Source: BS150m-G50 sp964501185 [NCBI: uncultured Bacteroidia bacterium] (lineage in GTDB: Bacteria > CAIWAD01 > BS150m-G50). Taken from it: DNA of 7,017 bases. Both the position numbers and the translations under genes were made by a program. The DNA lies in NCBI GenBank assembly GCA_964501185.1, contig CAZCRT010000066.1, positions 1 to 7,017 on the forward strand, read 5' to 3'. Position 1 is the first letter of the stretch. Each line of letters opens with the position of its first letter. Shown here one piece after another: positions 1 through 6,200 of the stretch. The notes beneath the pieces are model-generated. The model ran no database searches, was not told the origin of the DNA, and saw nothing but the letters and a program-made list of their open reading frames with translations.

Positions 1-105
1 TAATCTACAGAAAAACACTTAAGCGAGTGTCCATTTTTTCGGGACCACCTCTTCTGTCGATGATCCCGTCTCATCTTCACGAACATACATATCAGATACA
101 GGCCG

Positions 106-138
106 AAAAAAAGGGAGCGCAACGTTCATGCACTCCCT
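106..138 (-). terminator. Intrinsic terminator closing the repeat-protein operon
   Basis: Read on the minus strand, a 9-pair stem (138-130 with 120-112, arms AGGGAGTGC and GCGCTCCCT, one G-U pair) with a 9-base loop is followed at once by a run of seven T (112-106, the first also closing the stem). It lies 21 bases after the stop codon of the large repeat protein. This is a textbook rho-independent terminator and marks the end of the minus-strand unit. Bases 1-105 beyond it contain no gene that I can support. Confidence 0.9.
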
Positions 139-159
139 CTGAATCATCAGTTTGTTACT

Positions 160-3100
160 TTACTTGATCAACAGCATTTTGTGAGACAACTGTCGTTGAT
201 CATCAGCCAGGCGTACAATGTAGAGTCCACTGGACATATCCCCTGCCTGCCATTCGTAATAATGCAAACCGGCGTTGAGACTACCCTGAGCCAGTGTGGC
301 AACCTTCTGGCCGACGATGTTGAAAATCGCAAGTTCTCCCTGCCGTAGTGGTGAAAGCAGTTCCACTTTCACTGTAGTTGCAGGATTAAACGGATTCGGA
401 TAGCTTGTCAGCAAGGCCCAGTCAGTGGGGATGACTTCGGGATCTGTCACACTTGCAAGAGTGTAATTTACCCGCTGCGCGTATATATTCTGCAGATCTT
501 CCTTGCCGGATGAACGCATATCGACCCAGCCGATAAAGGCACCGAAGTCGCCATCGTAGGAAATGGTCGGGAACTTCTGGTGGTGGTAGAAATCGTTGAC
601 TATGGCGCCATCGTCACCACTCCAGATATGCGAGCCGTCAGCAGCTATCTCCTGACCATACAGGTCGTAATGCATATTCATACGCAGATCAGCCCAGGAG
701 CTGATCATCCGGTTCTCACCCTCTCGGTCGAAGACTATGAAATCCGAGCTCTGTTGATCGTTGGAAGCCTCACAGACTGCAGTATTGCCGGCAGCCCACT
801 GTGCTGATCCCGCTGAGTCAAAGTGCTGGAGGTAGATATTATAATCTGTACCGCTGGAGAAATCCTTCCACAGGAGATATAAACCACCATCACCATCAGG
901 GCGGACCCGACTGAATTCCTGATCGGAGACCTCTGTAACCAGCAGGATGCCGTTCTCAGCCCACTGCAGGGTACCGTCAGCCTGTACCAGTTGACCGTAA
1001 ATATCTTTCGAGTTTGCGGATTCACGCGGGTCGTTCCAGATTACGTAAACACCGGGGAAGTCATCCCCATCAACCTGAGTGGCCAGTGTCCCCTTGAGCT
1101 GGTTACCGGATGCGTTACAGGCATCCATACCCTCAGCGCCCCATCCGTCAACAACATTACCATCGGTGTCGATATGCTGCATGCGCAGGTTGAAATCTCC
1201 CCAGGAACCGAACTGCCAGAGTACATAGGCGCCACCACTACCATCAGCAGCAATTGCGAGAGCTACATTTTCAGATGCGTCAGAACTGAAGGAAAGCTGT
1301 ATACCATCTTCACCCCAGAGACGGCTGCCTGCCGGGGAAAGACGCTGGGCGAAGATCTTGCTGTTAATGGGATCGACATCCTCGTTGTGCTCAGACCAGA
1401 CAGCAATAACCCCTCCGTTGTTATCACTGCAGATATTGATATCCTTCTGGTAATCTGTAGGATAAACATTATATGTATCGGTTACACTGACGGGATCAGC
1501 CCAGAGCGGATCACCGCTATCTCCCAGACGAGTCACAAAAGCAGCCGTACCGAGATCGGGACCCCAGATAAATGAAATGTAAGCACCATTATCACCATCT
1601 GTCAGAGCACCTGGATTACGTTGTTCTCTTTCAATGAAATCAGCATGCGGAACAACACCGTTAGCAACCCATTGAATCACGCCATCACTATCGAGCTTCT
1701 GTGCAGCGATAACACTACTGGAGAATCGACGGTCCTCCCAGACAAAGATAGCGCTGTTATCCTCGGTTCCAATGCTGGTCAGGTTGGAAGCATTGCCATC
1801 AATACCCCAGACAATCTCCTTGCCGTTGACTTCTGCAAAACGGGACTCACCGTCTTCATCCAGGCAGTTGGAATAGATACCGATACTGCCGTAACGCAGA
1901 TCACCCCATGAAACAAAGGCGCCACCGTTCTGGTCGGCTCGTACAGAGGGAGAATGCTGACTGCCTGATTCTGTTGAGGCGGGCATTCCATTATCATCAT
2001 CACCCCAGAGAGTGTTGCCATCTGTGTCAACGTGCTGGACATAGATATCTTCATATCCGAAAGTGCCACCGTTTCGATAATCGGTCCAGGCGATGAATGC
2101 ACCCCCATTGCTATCTGAAGCCATACGTGCGTTTACCTGTTCTTCAGGCGCGGTGCAGGCGGGGATACCACCGGTAGTCCATACCAGGTCAGAGGTCGAG
2201 ACCTTCTGAACATAGACATCACCGACAGTGTTGTTGGGGTCGTTGCGATTATCCTGCCACATAACTATTACAAGGCCATCACCGGCGTTTGTGACACGGT
2301 TGTTTTTCTGTTCGAAGTGCTGTTCCTCATCCTCAATCAGGCTGATCTGAACACCATCGGTGGGAAAACTGACCGAGCCGCCACTGTTTATGTGCTGAAG
2401 ATAGATATCACCAAAATTATCGTTTCTCTTATCGGCCCAGGAAACAAAGGCGCCACCGAGTGCGTCAGGTGCAAGTTTGGGAGTTGTCTGAATACCGTCA
2501 GCACCACATATCTGGTAACCGTTATCTTCCAGATCCATTGTACCGTCTGCGAGTACATGCTGGATAAAGATATTATGATTGTCCTGAATGCGCTTATCGG
2601 CCCAGGTTATCCAGGCACCACCTTCTGTATCGGATACCATACTGACCGAAACCTGTTCACCCGGCTCGGTTACTACCGGTGTGCCGTTTTCATCGAAACC
2701 GGGAGCGATAGTCCCGTCAGCCAGGAGGTGGGTGATATAAAGATCTGTGTCACCGGTACGGGAGTCGTTCCAGGAGATAAAGACACCACCATCTTCATCG
2801 TAACACATATTGATTGAGATCTGCACATTGGAAACGGTACTGATGGGTACACCGTCTGCATCAAGCAACAGTTCTCCATCCGGACCGATATGCTGTGAAT
2901 AGATGTCGCCCGCACTGTCGGAACGGAAATCGACCCAGCTGATAAAGGCTCCACCGTTACGATCTGATTCCAGAACCGGATCTTCCTGACGGGAATAGGC
3001 TCCGTTAACCAGCAGCCCGTTTTCAGTCCAGAGTACATTGCCTTCATCATCCAGTTTCTGCGCGTAGAGGTCGCGCAGCTGATTGCGCGTATCGGACCAG

Positions 3101-3273
3101 GCTACGATCAGTTCTCCGGCATCACCGGGACAGGTGGTCTTCTGCCACTCAATATGATATCCCTGACGTACGGGAACACCATCAGAAGCCCAGACAGTGG
3201 GAGCCTGCTGTGCCAGCGCAGTCTGCAGCGTGACAGCCGCCGTAAGCCAGATAAGTATCGATAAGTGCTTCAT
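160..3273 (-). CDS. Secreted protein of about 16 W-x-D-x-R repeats with a C-terminal T9SS type A-like sorting domain
   Basis: A 1037-residue exported protein. Residues 1-21 form a signal peptide (basic MKH, hydrophobic core, cleavage likely after ALA21). From about residue 53 to 936 there are 16 repeats averaging 57 residues, each with a Gly-Gly-Ala-Phe-Ile-Ser-Trp-x-Asp-x-Arg strand, then a (D/N)-(I/L)-Y-x-Q strand and a DG turn. Repeats 9 to 12 have lost much of the W-x-D-x-R core. The pattern suggests a beta-propeller or similar beta-rich fold, which is inference. Residues 950-1037 are a Por/FlgD-like sorting domain with SYPNPFNP at 957-964, used by FCB bacteria for export and surface attachment. 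The start at 3273 is chosen because GAGGAG stands just upstream and the signal peptide begins there; the frame stays open to 3423 but that extension would run into the preceding gene. It follows the LVIVD lipoprotein gene by 103 bases. Ligand and function are unknown. Confidence 0.93.
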   Translation of the reverse strand: MKHLSILIWLTAAVTLQTALAQQAPTVWASDGVPVRQGYHIEWQKTTCPGDAGELIVAWSDTRNQLRDLYAQKLDDEGNVLWTENGLLVNGAYSRQEDPVLESDRNGGAFISWVDFRSDSAGDIYSQHIGPDGELLLDADGVPISTVSNVQISINMCYDEDGGVFISWNDSRTGDTDLYITHLLADGTIAPGFDENGTPVVTEPGEQVSVSMVSDTEGGAWITWADKRIQDNHNIFIQHVLADGTMDLEDNGYQICGADGIQTTPKLAPDALGGAFVSWADKRNDNFGDIYLQHINSGGSVSFPTDGVQISLIEDEEQHFEQKNNRVTNAGDGLVIVMWQDNRNDPNNTVGDVYVQKVSTSDLVWTTGGIPACTAPEEQVNARMASDSNGGAFIAWTDYRNGGTFGYEDIYVQHVDTDGNTLWGDDDNGMPASTESGSQHSPSVRADQNGGAFVSWGDLRYGSIGIYSNCLDEDGESRFAEVNGKEIVWGIDGNASNLTSIGTEDNSAIFVWEDRRFSSSVIAAQKLDSDGVIQWVANGVVPHADFIEREQRNPGALTDGDNGAYISFIWGPDLGTAAFVTRLGDSGDPLWADPVSVTDTYNVYPTDYQKDINICSDNNGGVIAVWSEHNEDVDPINSKIFAQRLSPAGSRLWGEDGIQLSFSSDASENVALAIAADGSGGAYVLWQFGSWGDFNLRMQHIDTDGNVVDGWGAEGMDACNASGNQLKGTLATQVDGDDFPGVYVIWNDPRESANSKDIYGQLVQADGTLQWAENGILLVTEVSDQEFSRVRPDGDGGLYLLWKDFSSGTDYNIYLQHFDSAGSAQWAAGNTAVCEASNDQQSSDFIVFDREGENRMISSWADLRMNMHYDLYGQEIAADGSHIWSGDDGAIVNDFYHHQKFPTISYDGDFGAFIGWVDMRSSGKEDLQNIYAQRVNYTLASVTDPEVIPTDWALLTSYPNPFNPATTVKVELLSPLRQGELAIFNIVGQKVATLAQGSLNAGLHYYEWQAGDMSSGLYIVRLADDQRQLSHKMLLIK
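163..426 (-). other. C-terminal sorting domain (T9SS type A / FlgD Ig-like) of the repeat protein
   Basis: The last 88 residues carry the hallmarks of the family: the SYPNPFNPAT opening, an Ile-Phe-Asn-Ile-Val-Gly-Gln-Lys-Val strand, an Ala-Gly-x-His-x-Tyr-x-Trp strand, a Ser-Ser-Gly-Leu-Tyr-Ile-Val-Arg-Leu strand and a final short hydrophobic strand ending LLIK. In Bacteroidota such domains direct secretion through the type IX system; in other FCB phyla the same domain is common but the transport route is less certain. No secretion component lies in this window. Confidence 0.85.
466..3117 (-). repeat. About 16 tandem protein repeats of roughly 57 residues
   Basis: The conserved tryptophan of each unit recurs every 54 to 60 residues (for example W59, W113, W168, and W916 in the last). 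The consensus is GGAFISW-x-D-x-R, a short variable loop, (D/N)IY-x-Q-x, a DG turn and often a closing Leu-Trp. The repeats are diverged at DNA level, so this is an old protein repeat, not a recent tandem DNA duplication. I count 16 units; units 9 to 12 are degenerate, so the true number could be off by one or two. Confidence 0.85.
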
Positions 3274-3276
3274 TTT

Positions 3277-3284
3277 CTCTCCTC
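3277..3284 (-). promoter_or_regulatory. Ribosome binding site that fixes the start of the repeat protein
   Basis: On the minus strand GAGGAGAG sits a few bases before ATG at 3273. Its position agrees with the start of an obvious signal peptide and rules out the more upstream in-frame ATGs, which overlap the neighbouring gene and give a non-secretory N terminus. The 103-base gap between the two genes (3274-3376) has no strong promoter or terminator; only a weak AT-rich inverted repeat (TATCAT/ATGATA) is seen. Confidence 0.75.
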
Positions 3285-3376
3285 GTCTATATGTTGGAAA
3301 TTGTATCCTTAAACAATGGCTCAAAATGAAAGGGCCCGATATCATACTCATGGATGATACAAAACCACGCTCACTT

Positions 3377-4432
3377 TCAGTCGAGTGGGTTTTCAAAGAA
3401 GAACAGTCCCTCTTCTCCATCAACTACAGCTATAATATGATCATTTACAGCAATACGTCTGGCTGATGGAAGATCATAGTAGTATGTCGGTTGCGGATTA
3501 ACCGGGTCACTGATATCAAGAACCAGGACACCGGAGCTACTCCAGGCCACGAAAATATGATCATCCTGCAGTTCCACATCATATGCGGTATAGGAAGCCT
3601 GATAACGGCTCAGAACCACCGGCAGGAACGGGTCAGAAATATCTATACAATAGACACCACCAGCGCCTGCACCGACAACCAGCAGATTCCCGTCAACCAC
3701 CATGCGGCGGGCGTCTCCCGCGAGAGACAGGGTAGTTATCTCTGTCAATTCAAGTGGGGTAGTACTGCCCACACTGAATACTTTGAGACCATAAGCCCCA
3801 TCGGCGATATAGAGAAATCCATCCTGAAGAATCAGGTCGTTGATATCGTTGTCAAAATCAATGAAGACACTCTGTGCGGATGCCTCCCCATAGTCCCAGA
3901 AAGCAGAATCGGGAGAAGTATAATAGAAATGGGACTGGATACCGTCTTCAGGTGACCGGTCCGCTGCAAGTATAGTTAAGGAATTATCACCCGTCTGGGT
4001 GAAAACGTGATTGATCTGGCCGGAAAAATCCCAACCGAAATATTCAGGTGTAGCGCTATCAGTGATTTTCACGAATTTCATATTGCGGGTTGAAGTACAG
4101 AGGAGCAGGGAGTCATTGGCCCAGGTCGCTGAGACAAAAGTCTCATCCTGCTGCCAGTCGGGAATAACTGCAGCTCCAACTGGTGTGGGAACGGCTGCTT
4201 CCGCAAGATTGAAGGTCAGGATACTGTTGGTGATGGAGGTCAGCGCCCAGGCCCGTTCCTCGGACAGCGCCACCTCACTGACATCTCCAGCAACATCGAA
4301 GTAGTTTCCCAGCAGCTCGAGTTCATAGTCAGTGCGATTGCTATCGGTCTCACATCCAAGCAGCACGCTCAGTGAGACGAGTAACACAACATTGGCCATA
4401 CCGGTTAGGAATTTCTGGAATCGATCCTGCAT
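3377..4432 (-). CDS. Lipoprotein with LVIVD-like beta-propeller repeats
   Basis: A 351-residue lipoprotein. Residues 9-26 are a hydrophobic signal and the lipobox L-L-G-C places the lipidated cysteine at 27, followed by Glu-Thr-Asp, so sorting to the outer membrane is plausible. The rest is beta-rich. The C-terminal half has clear LVIVD-family repeats (Pfam PF08309 style) at about 198-232, 241-279, 284-318 and 323-347, with GGVYCIDISDP and GVLVLDISDPVNP typical of the family. The N-terminal half has more diverged blades. Family members are predicted surface or periplasmic propellers without a known enzymatic role. The start at 4432 has AGAGGA seven bases upstream; an internal ATG at 4399 would also keep a short lipoprotein signal but lacks a ribosome site. 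It is first in a probable two-gene operon with the large repeat protein, behind a sigma-54 promoter. Confidence 0.9.
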   Translation of the reverse strand: MQDRFQKFLTGMANVVLLVSLSVLLGCETDSNRTDYELELLGNYFDVAGDVSEVALSEERAWALTSITNSILTFNLAEAAVPTPVGAAVIPDWQQDETFVSATWANDSLLLCTSTRNMKFVKITDSATPEYFGWDFSGQINHVFTQTGDNSLTILAADRSPEDGIQSHFYYTSPDSAFWDYGEASAQSVFIDFDNDINDLILQDGFLYIADGAYGLKVFSVGSTTPLELTEITTLSLAGDARRMVVDGNLLVVGAGAGGVYCIDISDPFLPVVLSRYQASYTAYDVELQDDHIFVAWSSSGVLVLDISDPVNPQPTYYYDLPSARRIAVNDHIIAVVDGEEGLFFFENPLD

Positions 4433-4465
4433 AACGGATTCCTCTGGAATTTATTACAAAATGGA

Positions 4466-4479
4466 CGTGCTCTGGCACG
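4466..4479 (-). promoter_or_regulatory. Small hairpin in the lipoprotein mRNA leader
   Basis: On the minus strand CGTGC-CAGA-GCACG forms a perfect 5-pair stem with a 4-base loop. It lies inside the predicted 57-base leader (about 4489 to 4433), starting about ten bases after the predicted transcription start and ending well before the ribosome site. It may stabilise the 5' end of the mRNA; no specific function is shown. Confidence 0.4.
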
Positions 4480-4500
4480 ATCAGGTTGCGATGGTAAGAA

Positions 4501-4515
4501 GCAAGTTTCATGCCA
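4501..4515 (-). promoter_or_regulatory. Sigma-54 (RpoN) promoter of the lipoprotein / repeat-protein operon
   Basis: The minus-strand sequence TGGCATGAAACTTGC matches the sigma-54 consensus TGGCACG-N4-TTGC with one mismatch, and the invariant GG (4514-4513) and GC (4502-4501) are separated by exactly 10 bases. The predicted start is near 4489, giving a leader of about 57 bases before ATG 4432. No competing sigma-70 promoter was obvious in the same interval. Transcription would need an enhancer-binding activator, which is not encoded in this window. Confidence 0.75.
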
Positions 4516-4592
4516 GTAATACAGACTGAAATCTGCTTTCACGAATCATCTGATTTGAGCGCCAGTTTCTCGCTTAATTTCATGTAAGAAGG

Positions 4593-4655
4593 TTTCTGGA
4601 TCACAAGAAATTACAGGAAAATGCAAGAAATGCAACATCCGATCTGACAACAGAT
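4593..4655. promoter_or_regulatory. Candidate activator-binding region upstream of the sigma-54 promoter
   Basis: Two inverted repeats lie where enhancer sites for sigma-54 activators usually lie. TTTCT/AGAAA spans 4593-4610 (18 bases, -104 to -121 from the predicted start). ATCTG-ACAA-CAGAT spans 4642-4655 (-153 to -166). Short direct repeats (AAGAAAT at 4605 and 4625; ATGCAA twice near 4621-4635) also occur here. The 311-base stretch 4433-4743 contains no gene; it holds this region, the promoter, the leader and the preceding gene's terminator. Neither palindrome can be tied to a named regulator. Confidence 0.35.
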
Positions 4656-4716
4656 AAAATTGGCCGGACTGTATTACGTCCTGCAACGCAGATGTAAGAC
4701 GAGAAATCGGGTCGTG

Positions 4717-4736
4717 AAAAAAAACCCCTTAGAGGT
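4717..4736 (-). terminator. Intrinsic terminator after the DUF481 gene
   Basis: On the minus strand ACCTC-TAA-GGGGT (4736-4724) forms a short 5-pair stem with one U-G pair and a 3-base loop, running straight into eight T (4724-4717). It begins eight bases after the TAG stop at 4744. The stem is short but the T run is strong, so it probably separates the DUF481 gene from the downstream lipoprotein operon. Confidence 0.65.
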
Positions 4737-4743
4737 GTGAGGG

Positions 4744-5514
4744 CTACCAGTGGATGGTAATACTATTTTTCAGTTTCAGATCAAGTGGTTCCCTGTCACT
4801 GTCAGGGTCATAAGGGTCGCTTTCATAACGCAGATTGATTGTGAAATTGAAATTGAGATGCTGCGTGAGAGTGACGGTCATATTCCCTTCATCCAGTAGC
4901 CGCCAGCTCAACGGGCTGGCTAATGCAGGTTGCAGGTAGAGTGTGTTGCCAAATTCAAGACCGGTGCCAGGACGATAATTCATGGAGAGGTAGCCGGAAA
5001 CTACACCCCTGGTGCGAATCCAACCATCATAATCTTCCCGCTCCGCCATGAGTGATAGCCCCAGGAATGCCTTATCCACTATCTGCAGACGGACTCCCCC
5101 CCCACCCAGAAGACGGTTATCAAGATCATGAGACCGGTCAAACTCAAACTGGCAGTATTGCTCCAATGCTACTCTTGCAGACAGCTTCCAGCTGTTTCTC
5201 CAATGCAGGAATCCTGCATTTTCGAAACGGGTATCTTCAGCAGAAGCGGTCTGATAATTGAGGCGCACAAACGATGAATAGGGATTAAGCTGTAAAGCGG
5301 CCTGCAGGTCAGTGCCAAACTCAAGAAATCTGGTGTTTCCACGCTTGAGAGTCATGCTTTCGCTCAGGCTGCCGGACCAGACATGATCACCCTGATTTTT
5401 GCGCATTTTTTCAGTATTGATCTGCGCCAGAACATGGGTTGAACTCAAGAGCATCAGCAGAAGCATCCAGATCAAGCGATGTGGCACACTACCGGGTTTA
5501 CAATTCCGGGACAT
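4744..5514 (-). CDS. DUF481-family outer-membrane beta-barrel protein
   Basis: A 256-residue predicted outer-membrane protein. A signal peptide with a long n-region covers residues 1-30 (hydrophobic core 14-29, cleavage after VLA30). The mature part fits the DUF481 / YdiY-like 'salt-induced outer membrane protein' pattern: a first strand W-S-G-S-L with K-R-G-N-T at 57-61, E-Q-Y-x-Q-F-E-F-D at 118-126, R-L-L-G-G-G-G-V-R at 134-142, alternating amphipathic strands, and a C-terminal aromatic residue (W256) as expected for BAM substrates. Length is usual for the family. The molecular role of DUF481 proteins is not established. The start at 5514 has AGGAGA five bases upstream. A run of eight G on the coding strand (complement of 5096-5103) encodes the Gly repeat. 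The gene has its own terminator and is probably transcribed separately from the next operon. Confidence 0.88.
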   Translation of the reverse strand: MSRNCKPGSVPHRLIWMLLLMLLSSTHVLAQINTEKMRKNQGDHVWSGSLSESMTLKRGNTRFLEFGTDLQAALQLNPYSSFVRLNYQTASAEDTRFENAGFLHWRNSWKLSARVALEQYCQFEFDRSHDLDNRLLGGGGVRLQIVDKAFLGLSLMAEREDYDGWIRTRGVVSGYLSMNYRPGTGLEFGNTLYLQPALASPLSWRLLDEGNMTVTLTQHLNFNFTINLRYESDPYDPDSDREPLDLKLKNSITIHW

Positions 5515-5537
5515 CGGTTCTCCTGTAGGTTTGAGGA

Positions 5538-5567
5538 ATCATATACAATATTCCAGACGACCATGAA
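5538..5567 (-). promoter_or_regulatory. Possible sigma-70-type promoter of the DUF481 gene
   Basis: On the minus strand TTCATG (5567-5562) and TATGAT (5543-5538) are 18 bases apart. The -10 match is good and the -35 match is poor. The predicted start would leave a leader of under 20 bases before the ribosome site at about 5525-5519. No sigma-54 pattern was seen upstream of this gene. This is a weak call. Confidence 0.3.
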
Positions 5568-5621
5568 CATAATGCGGTCTCGACATATATCCAAAGCTGT
5601 TCCTGAACCTTATCACTTGTA

Positions 5622-5650
5622 TTGATATTCTCCAGTTTTTAACGTATGCT
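5622..5650 (+). promoter_or_regulatory. Sigma-70-type promoter of the 86-residue gene
   Basis: TTGATA (5622-5627, 5 of 6 to the -35 consensus) and TATGCT (5645-5650, 4 of 6 to the -10 consensus) are separated by exactly 17 bases. The predicted start near 5657 gives a leader of about 77 bases. The intergenic stretch 5515-5733 is therefore a divergent promoter region for the DUF481 gene and this gene. Confidence 0.5.
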
Positions 5651-5733
5651 TAACAGTTGAAGTAAGTAACCGTAGTCTGAAACCTGAATGACAGCTCAAG
5701 TCAGAGTACAACGGAGGTAGAGGAAACCCCTGT

Positions 5734-5994
5734 ATGGAAATGGTACCTTTTTTACATCTTACAGATAAGAAGCTGGTTGAGCGGACCACTGCCGCCATGC
5801 AGCTGAAGGGAACCGCAGCCAGGTTTCGTCCATTAGTTGAGCTGACACCGGAAGAGATCCCCCCCTGGGTTGAAGTGAAGAAAGGTGGTTGGGTACTCTT
5901 TCTGGACAGGAGTACTATGGATTCCGGATCATCCCGTCTGGGAGCACAGATTTCTTTTCAATCAGCCGGATTGGATGACACAGACGACGAGTAA
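5734..5994 (+). CDS. Small uncharacterised protein (86 residues)
   Basis: I do not recognise this protein. It has no signal peptide and no membrane segment, so it is probably cytoplasmic. It begins MEMVPFLHLTDKK and has a Lys/Arg-containing middle, a LTPEEIPPWVEVKKGGWVLF segment that reads as a Pro-Pro-Trp turn followed by a hydrophobic strand (about 45-64), and an acidic tail ending DDTDDE. The start at 5734 is supported by AGAGGAA eight bases upstream; an ATG two codons later is too far from it. Its codons look orderly and the opposite-strand frames lack ribosome sites, so I think it is real. It is a single gene with the next plus-strand genes more than 200 bases away and under a different promoter type. 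A seven-C run (5859-5865) lies in the Ile-Pro-Pro-Trp codons. Confidence 0.65.
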   Translation: MEMVPFLHLTDKKLVERTTAAMQLKGTAARFRPLVELTPEEIPPWVEVKKGGWVLFLDRSTMDSGSSRLGAQISFQSAGLDDTDDE

Positions 5995-6019
5995 ACAGCC
6001 TTACCCCTGATCCCCCCTA

Positions 6020-6062
6020 AAACCATATCATCCTGATATCACCATATCAGAAACAGCGGTTT
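6020..6062. promoter_or_regulatory. Nested inverted repeat, candidate activator site upstream of the sigma-54 promoter
   Basis: CTGATATCACCATATCAG (6033-6050) is a perfect 7+4+7 palindrome centred about 120 bases before the predicted sigma-54 transcription start, the normal distance for an enhancer-binding-protein site. It is enclosed by a second pair of arms, AAACC (6020-6024) and GGTTT (6058-6062). CCATATCA also occurs as a direct repeat (6023-6030 and 6042-6049). There is no T run after it, so it is not a good terminator for the preceding gene, although an RNA stem at that gene's 3' end cannot be excluded. Confidence 0.45.
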
Positions 6063-6095
6063 GCCATCCACCTGAAATCTCAATTATTATCCTGT

Positions 6096-6123
6096 ATGTG
6101 TATTATATACATCATGTTACATG
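6096..6123. promoter_or_regulatory. Two adjacent operator-like palindromes just upstream of the sigma-54 promoter
   Basis: A 17-base near-palindrome (6096-6112, ATGTGTAT-T-ATATACAT, one mismatch) directly abuts a perfect 11-base palindrome CATGTTACATG (6113-6123). Both have ATGT...ACAT arms. They occupy about -66 to -39 from the predicted start, a place where a repressor or DNA-bending protein could act between enhancer and promoter. The regulator is unknown. Confidence 0.35.
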
Positions 6124-6135
6124 ACGTATGCCTTT

Positions 6136-6150
6136 TGGCACGCCCTTTGC
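6136..6150 (+). promoter_or_regulatory. Near-perfect sigma-54 (RpoN) promoter of the small-protein bicistron
   Basis: TGGCACGCCCTTTGC matches TGGCACG-N4-TTGC at every consensus position, with GG (6137-6138) and GC (6149-6150) exactly 10 bases apart. The predicted start is near 6162, leaving a 39-base leader before ATG 6201. This is the strongest promoter signal in the window and implies tight, activator-dependent transcription of the two small genes downstream. Confidence 0.85.
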
Positions 6151-6200
6151 CATTATCATGAGCAGAAAGCAACTGAACTTCAATCTGAAAGGGAAATACA

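Noticed and set aside
15-39. ACACT/AGTGT hairpin flanked by A and T runs, a possible bidirectional terminator
   Set aside because: The stem is only five pairs, the T run on the plus strand is three bases off the stem, and no gene end is visible to its left.
580-3050. Several 60 to 190-codon frames within the large repeat gene on both strands
   Set aside because: They are shadows produced by the repetitive coding sequence, with no ribosome sites or recognisable domains.
466-3117. Regularly spaced similar sequences that could suggest a CRISPR-like array
   Set aside because: The periodicity is about 170 bases, diverged at DNA level and clearly protein-coding throughout.
3274-3423. N-terminal extension of the large repeat protein up to 3423
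   Set aside because: It would overlap the end of the lipoprotein gene, has no ribosome site at its start and hides the obvious signal peptide; the start at 3273 has GAGGAG and the signal peptide.
4473-4489. Plus-strand TGGCACGATCAGGTTGC, resembling a sigma-54 promoter
   Set aside because: The GG and GC elements are 12 bases apart instead of 10, and no plus-strand gene follows; the region is inside the minus-strand leader.
4517-4529. 13-base sequence TAATACAGACTGA repeated at 6732-6744
   Set aside because: Roughly one such match is expected by chance in 7 kb on both strands; one copy touches the sigma-54 promoter and the other lies in a hairpin, with no shared context.
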